From: a virus
Virus record (IMG/VR): IMGVR_UViG_3300044825_000006
Span: 1-25,414 of that record
Length of the DNA stretch: 25,414 nt
Strand: one strand, 5' to 3'
The notes beneath the pieces were generated by a model, which was given only the letters and a program-made list of their open reading frames with translations, had not been told where the DNA came from and did not search any database. Each line of letters begins with the position of its first letter. Position 1 is the stretch's first letter. Positions 22,547 to 25,414 of this stretch are shown one piece after another. The translations under genes were made by a program, and so were the position numbers.

Positions 22547-23821
22547 TTACCCCATCCAAGAGTGCTGCCCAGCGTATAGCTGAACATTGGGTTTTGGCGG
22601 GCGAACCTTCCTTGGCTCGTTCACCATCAGTCCAATCATTCTAAAAGCATCTGCCCCGTGTGAATAGTGGTCGTGCAGGGGAGTGCGGCTGAATTGACCG
22701 CTGTCTGGGTCGACCTCGTACCGATAATGCCGCAGGCATTGCAGCCCTTCAGCGCAGTTATCTCGGTCAAAATAACACCCGCGAAATATCGTGCGGGCAG
22801 CGTTGATGCTGTCGACTACCGGGACGCGGGGCAGGATTCTAGTTTTGTGCCCTGCAGCACGGACGATTTCTTCAATGCTTCTACCGTTTGCCGCCAAGGT
22901 TTTGTTCTCGGCGTCATGGGGAAGCCAAAACGTGTCATATATATAGCCAAACGTCTGTAAGGTCGCTAAGTAGTCGCTGATGGTCTTTTGCGTGCCCTCG
23001 ATGTACCGGATCAGGCGGGTTTCCATGCCCACAAACTGCAGAAACCAGATCGCGGTGGCGTCCGACCAACCCAAGTCCCAAATCGTGTGAACGGGCTTGG
23101 TGGCGTCATAGGGCACCCTGGTAATGCGGCCTTCAAACTCTGCCATCTGCATTTCGCGGGCAAAGATAGCCCCATCGACTGTTTGGCGGCACATGCCCTC
23201 CCAAACCGTTCTGTAGGCATTTGGGTCTCGGTGCTTGAGAGCGTCCTTTTCGACCTTCAGCGTGTCAGGAAACCACGGGTTGTCCGACCAGTTGATCTTC
23301 TGGACTACCGACCCCTCTGGCGGGCTGACCACAAACCTCTGGTAAGTCTCGTCGGTCTCCAACTCGGGGTTGAACGTGATCCAGATTTCGCTGCCTTCCT
23401 TGCGGATGGTGGGGATCAGCGTGTTCCAAGACAGGCGGCTGACGGTTTGGGCTTCCTCCACCCAGCAGACGTCCACGCCTTCGTAGGACTTGACGTTCGC
23501 CACGTTGTTTTTCAGGCCCACGAAGTTGAATTCGCTGCCGTTTGCGCCCCGTATTTGCGCCTGGGTGATTTCGTAGAAACTCTCCAAGCCCAACGCAAGA
23601 ATCTGGTCACACAGCAGTTTGTGGACGGAATCCTTGATGGACGTCTGGAATTCGCGGGCGCACAGTACGCGCAGGGGCTTTTGCGCCCCCAAGATCAGAA
23701 GCGCCCTGGCAACGCCCCATGACTTTGCCCCGCCTCGGCCTCCGTACAGGACTTTATAGCGTGCGGGTTTGAATAGACATTGCAGCTTGACCGGAAACTC
23801 GGCCTTGGCAACGTTACTCAT
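22547..23821 (-). CDS. Terminase large subunit (packaging ATPase and nuclease)
   Basis: A 424-residue two-domain packaging motor of the PBSX/Terminase_3 type. The ATPase half has Walker A GGRGGAKS at 27-34, Walker B with acidic pair VDVCWVEEA at 116-124, and the coupling motif ITFNP at 148-152. The nuclease half carries the expected acidic residues: D249 in IWDLGWSD, D303 in PHDA and D391 in HGADAFR. It drives DNA into the prohead through the portal and cuts the concatemer. Length is normal for the family and no key residue is missing. It overlaps the small subunit by eight bases and ends two bases before the preferred portal start, so the packaging genes form one translational block. Confidence 0.96.
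   Translation of the reverse strand: MSNVAKAEFPVKLQCLFKPARYKVLYGGRGGAKSWGVARALLILGAQKPLRVLCAREFQTSIKDSVHKLLCDQILALGLESFYEITQAQIRGANGSEFNFVGLKNNVANVKSYEGVDVCWVEEAQTVSRLSWNTLIPTIRKEGSEIWITFNPELETDETYQRFVVSPPEGSVVQKINWSDNPWFPDTLKVEKDALKHRDPNAYRTVWEGMCRQTVDGAIFAREMQMAEFEGRITRVPYDATKPVHTIWDLGWSDATAIWFLQFVGMETRLIRYIEGTQKTISDYLATLQTFGYIYDTFWLPHDAENKTLAANGRSIEEIVRAAGHKTRILPRVPVVDSINAARTIFRGCYFDRDNCAEGLQCLRHYRYEVDPDSGQFSRTPLHDHYSHGADAFRMIGLMVNEPRKVRPPKPNVQLYAGQHSWMG
22550..22557 (-). promoter_or_regulatory. Ribosome binding site deciding the portal start
   Basis: The minus strand reads GGATGGGG, then TAACT, then ATG at 22544. An in-frame ATG 15 bases earlier (22559) lies inside the terminase gene and has no purine-rich sequence in front of it. 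The later ATG is therefore preferred. Confidence 0.6.
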
Positions 23822-24149
23822 TGGGCTTTACAAAAGTGACCTGGATGCCCTGCAACGGCTCTCCGTCCGCGCCGGTAACTTCGTTCATGATGGTTTCCGA
23901 CCACTTCATTTGGGCTTTTGACCACCAAATCAAACTCGCCGTATCACCAGCCATAGCCTTGTTGTAAAGCGTTTGGGCAATGTTGCTGTTCGCTTTGGCT
24001 TTTCCCGCGTTCAGCTCCGTGCGGTAGTGCTTTCTTAAGGTTTTGTCATCCACGCCAACCAGCACCGCTATTTGATCTTGCGGCAAACCAAGCCCGCTGG
24101 TGCTTTCTACCAGCTTGCGGTTTTTGTCCGTTGGTTGATGCTCGTGCAT
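23814..24149 (-). CDS. Terminase small subunit
   Basis: A 111-residue protein directly upstream of and overlapping the large terminase by eight bases. Residues 22-46 (LPQDQIAVLVGVDDKTLRKHY) read as a helix-turn-helix of the kind small terminases use to bind the packaging site. The rest (KANSNIAQTLYNKAMAGD onward) looks helical, suiting ring oligomerisation, and the tail is short and acidic. The family role is to recognise phage DNA and hand it to the ATPase/nuclease. No Shine-Dalgarno sequence is visible before the ATG, which is unusual in this window, so initiation may depend on coupling to the methyltransferase stop 27 bases upstream. The assignment rests on position, length and the DNA-binding motif rather than close sequence recognition. 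Confidence 0.8.
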   Translation of the reverse strand: MHEHQPTDKNRKLVESTSGLGLPQDQIAVLVGVDDKTLRKHYRTELNAGKAKANSNIAQTLYNKAMAGDTASLIWWSKAQMKWSETIMNEVTGADGEPLQGIQVTFVKPNE

Positions 24150-24152
24150 TTT

Positions 24153-24180
24153 GTAAACGGGAAGTGTATCTAAAGTTTAC
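24153..24180. repeat. Inverted repeat GTAAAC/GTTTAC beside the small-terminase start
   Basis: GTAAAC at 24153-24158 and GTTTAC at 24175-24180 are perfect 6-base inverted arms separated by 16 bases. They span the methyltransferase stop and the start of the small terminase leader. They could form an operator or a packaging-protein recognition site, or be chance. The right arm overlaps the candidate -10 box. Confidence 0.3.
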
Positions 24181-24203
24181 GCCGTTTGTGGTTCTTCGGT
24201 CAA
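24174..24203 (-). promoter_or_regulatory. Possible sigma70-type promoter before the terminase genes
   Basis: Reading the minus strand, TTGACC (24203-24198) is followed after 18 bases by TAAACT (24179-24174). These match the consensus at five and four of six positions. A transcript would begin about 20 bases before the small-terminase ATG, inside the last codons of the methyltransferase. The spacing is plausible, but such weak matches occur by chance. Confidence 0.25.
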
Positions 24204-25379
24204 CAGAACTGCTTTTTTGCCGGTGAAATCTTCCCATCGTTTGACGATGACGTCGCAGTATTTGGGGTCTAGTTCCATTAATCTGGCTTGACGTCCGTTC
24301 TTTTCTGCCGCGATAAGCGTTGTGCCGCTGCCCCCAAAACTATCCAACACAATGTCGCCGCCTTTCGTGTTGTTAAGCATTTGGTATTCAAACAACGCCA
24401 CCGGCTTCATTGTTGGGTGTTCGCCATTCCGGGCTGGCTTGTCAAACTCTAAGATGGTGGTCTGTTTACGGTCAGACGCCCACAAATGCCCCGCGCCTTC
24501 TTTCCACCCGTACAAGCAGGGTTCGTGCCGCCATTGATAATCTTGGCGACCAAGCACCAAACTTGACTTTTTCCAAATCAGGCATTGCCGAACAATCCAG
24601 GCGGCGTCCTTTGCCGCGCCCCGGAAGTTGTAACCTTCTGAATCTGCGTGCCAAATGTAAAACACCGCGCCCGGTTTCATCACGGCGTCCGCAGCGGTGT
24701 AAGCGTCTCGCAGAAACTGCCGAAATTGGTCGTCGCCCATTGAGTCGTTTTTGATTGTCAGTTTTTCCTTTGTGCCACCCTCGTAAGCAACGTTATATGG
24801 CGGGTCAGTCAGCCACATATCCACAGGCTGGCCATCACACAACGTCTCTAAAGCCTCAATGCTGGTGCTATCACCGCACATCAGCCGGTGCTTACCCAAC
24901 TGGTAAATATCACCCGGCTTTGTCTTAGGCTCTTCAGGAACGGGCGGCGCTTCGTCCTCATCCGTTAGCCCTTCCGTCAGTTCTTCAGGATTCAGCGCGG
25001 CAATTTCGTCCAGGGTAAAACCTGTCAGTTCCAAGTCAAACCCAACCTCCTGCAGCTCATCAAACTCCAGCTTCAGCAGGTCATTGTCCCACCCTGCATT
25101 TAAGGCCAGTTTGTTATCGGCAATAATATATGCCTTGCGCTGGGTCTCGGTCAGGTCTTTTAGCTCAATCGTTGGCACTTCCGCGTGCCCGAGCTTTCGC
25201 GCTGCCATCAGTCTGCCGTGGCCCGCAATGATGCCGTTCGTTCCGTCCACCAGGATCGGGTTAGTCCAGCCAAACTCCTTAATGCTTGCCGCAATTTGTG
25301 CGACCTGTTCGTCGCTATGAGTGCGGCTGTTATTAGCGTAAGGAATTAGTTCTGCGACCTTTTTAACGGTGATTTTCAC
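24177..25379 (-). CDS. ParB-like domain fused to DNA (N6-adenine/N4-cytosine) methyltransferase
   Basis: A 400-residue protein with two parts. Residues 1-105 resemble the ParB/sulfiredoxin N-terminal fold, with LIPYANNSRTHS at 11-22 and the GHGR box at 53-56. Residues 155-395 are an amino-methyltransferase. Its catalytic DPPY is at 192-195, HPTMKP at 321-326, and the S-adenosylmethionine motif DSFGGSGTT at 346-354. DPPY before the SAM motif indicates the beta class. Such enzymes transfer a methyl group to adenine N6 or cytosine N4, and in phages they usually protect DNA from host restriction. No restriction gene is adjacent, so it looks like an orphan methylase. The GTG start at 25379 overlaps the upstream stop; the same frame is open to the edge, so a longer N-terminus cannot be excluded. 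It lies 27 bases before the small terminase. Confidence 0.93.
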   Translation of the reverse strand: MKITVKKVAELIPYANNSRTHSDEQVAQIAASIKEFGWTNPILVDGTNGIIAGHGRLMAARKLGHAEVPTIELKDLTETQRKAYIIADNKLALNAGWDNDLLKLEFDELQEVGFDLELTGFTLDEIAALNPEELTEGLTDEDEAPPVPEEPKTKPGDIYQLGKHRLMCGDSTSIEALETLCDGQPVDMWLTDPPYNVAYEGGTKEKLTIKNDSMGDDQFRQFLRDAYTAADAVMKPGAVFYIWHADSEGYNFRGAAKDAAWIVRQCLIWKKSSLVLGRQDYQWRHEPCLYGWKEGAGHLWASDRKQTTILEFDKPARNGEHPTMKPVALFEYQMLNNTKGGDIVLDSFGGSGTTLIAAEKNGRQARLMELDPKYCDVIVKRWEDFTGKKAVLLTEEPQTA

Positions 25380-25414
25380 GTCTTTTTCTTTTTTTCTGCT
25401 TCGCGCTTCACGGA
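25376..25414 (-). CDS. 3' end of an unknown upstream gene (partial)
   Basis: The last 12 codons of a reading frame enter from the right edge and stop with TGA at 25378-25376. The visible C-terminus is very basic (SVKREAEKKKKT). The stop overlaps the GTG start of the methyltransferase by two bases, an arrangement typical of translationally coupled phage genes. Nothing can be said about function from 12 residues. The methyltransferase frame is also open to the window edge, so this piece could instead be non-coding with a longer methyltransferase. Confidence 0.4.
   Translation of the reverse strand, partial: SVKREAEKKKKT

Noticed and set aside
22988-23722. 244-codon plus-strand frame
   Set aside because: Antisense to the large terminase, whose catalytic motifs are all in the minus-strand frame.

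Overview
The window is part of the late region of a double-stranded DNA tailed phage (Caudoviricetes) with a short, P22-type tail. Every convincing gene is on the minus strand, so transcription runs from the right end (about 25.4 kb) towards position 1. The packing is very tight, with many 1-11 base start/stop overlaps. There is no tRNA, rRNA, integrase, IS element or CRISPR array. Base composition looks like the mid-50s % GC by eye. The mix of gp1/gp8/gp5/gp4/gp10-type proteins with LamG- and C1q-bearing appendages suggests an environmental, probably aquatic, phage of a Gram-negative host. A betaproteobacterial host is only a guess.

Layout in transcription order. (1) 25.4-24.2 kb: end of an unknown gene, then a ParB-like domain fused to a DNA methyltransferase. 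(2) 24.15-22.5 kb: DNA packaging, with small and large terminase subunits. (3) 22.5-17.7 kb: head genes, with a P22-type portal, an acidic coiled-coil scaffold, a P22-type coat protein with an inserted I-domain, and a small protein that may be a decoration or head-fibre component. This block ends at a clear hairpin-plus-U-tract terminator at about 17.7 kb. (4) 17.65-10.9 kb: host-recognition genes, namely two small structural proteins, an 860-residue fibre with a C1q-like domain, a 244-residue fibre-like protein, a protein with three LamG domains, a tail-fibre assembly chaperone and a small unknown.

(5) 10.9-7.6 kb: tail-machine genes, with a gp4-like head-tail adaptor, a gp10-like packaged-DNA stabilisation protein and a 78-residue protein where the P22 needle would be. 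Both larger proteins carry extra copies of one beta-rich repeat domain. (6) 7.6-1.6 kb: three long proteins in the place of the P22 ejection proteins gp7/gp20/gp16: a very glycine-rich DNA-transfer protein, a glutamine-rich helical protein, and a protein opening with a lytic transglycosylase domain. (7) 1.6 kb to the left edge: a tail-collar-domain protein followed by a run of small membrane proteins (XhlA-like, a 30-residue single-span peptide, an N-terminally anchored 154-residue protein and a truncated coiled-coil protein) that together look like a lysis or host-entry module.

In order, the genes modify DNA, package it into a coat assembled on scaffold and portal, close the head with adaptors, attach host-binding fibres, load ejection proteins, and finally lyse the cell. 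The less ordinary points are the beta-rich domain spread across the gp4- and gp10-like proteins, the small membrane genes at the left end, the 12-base tandem repeat in the ejection protein, and the separate head and fibre/tail transcription units. All family assignments are from reading the sequence; no database search was run.
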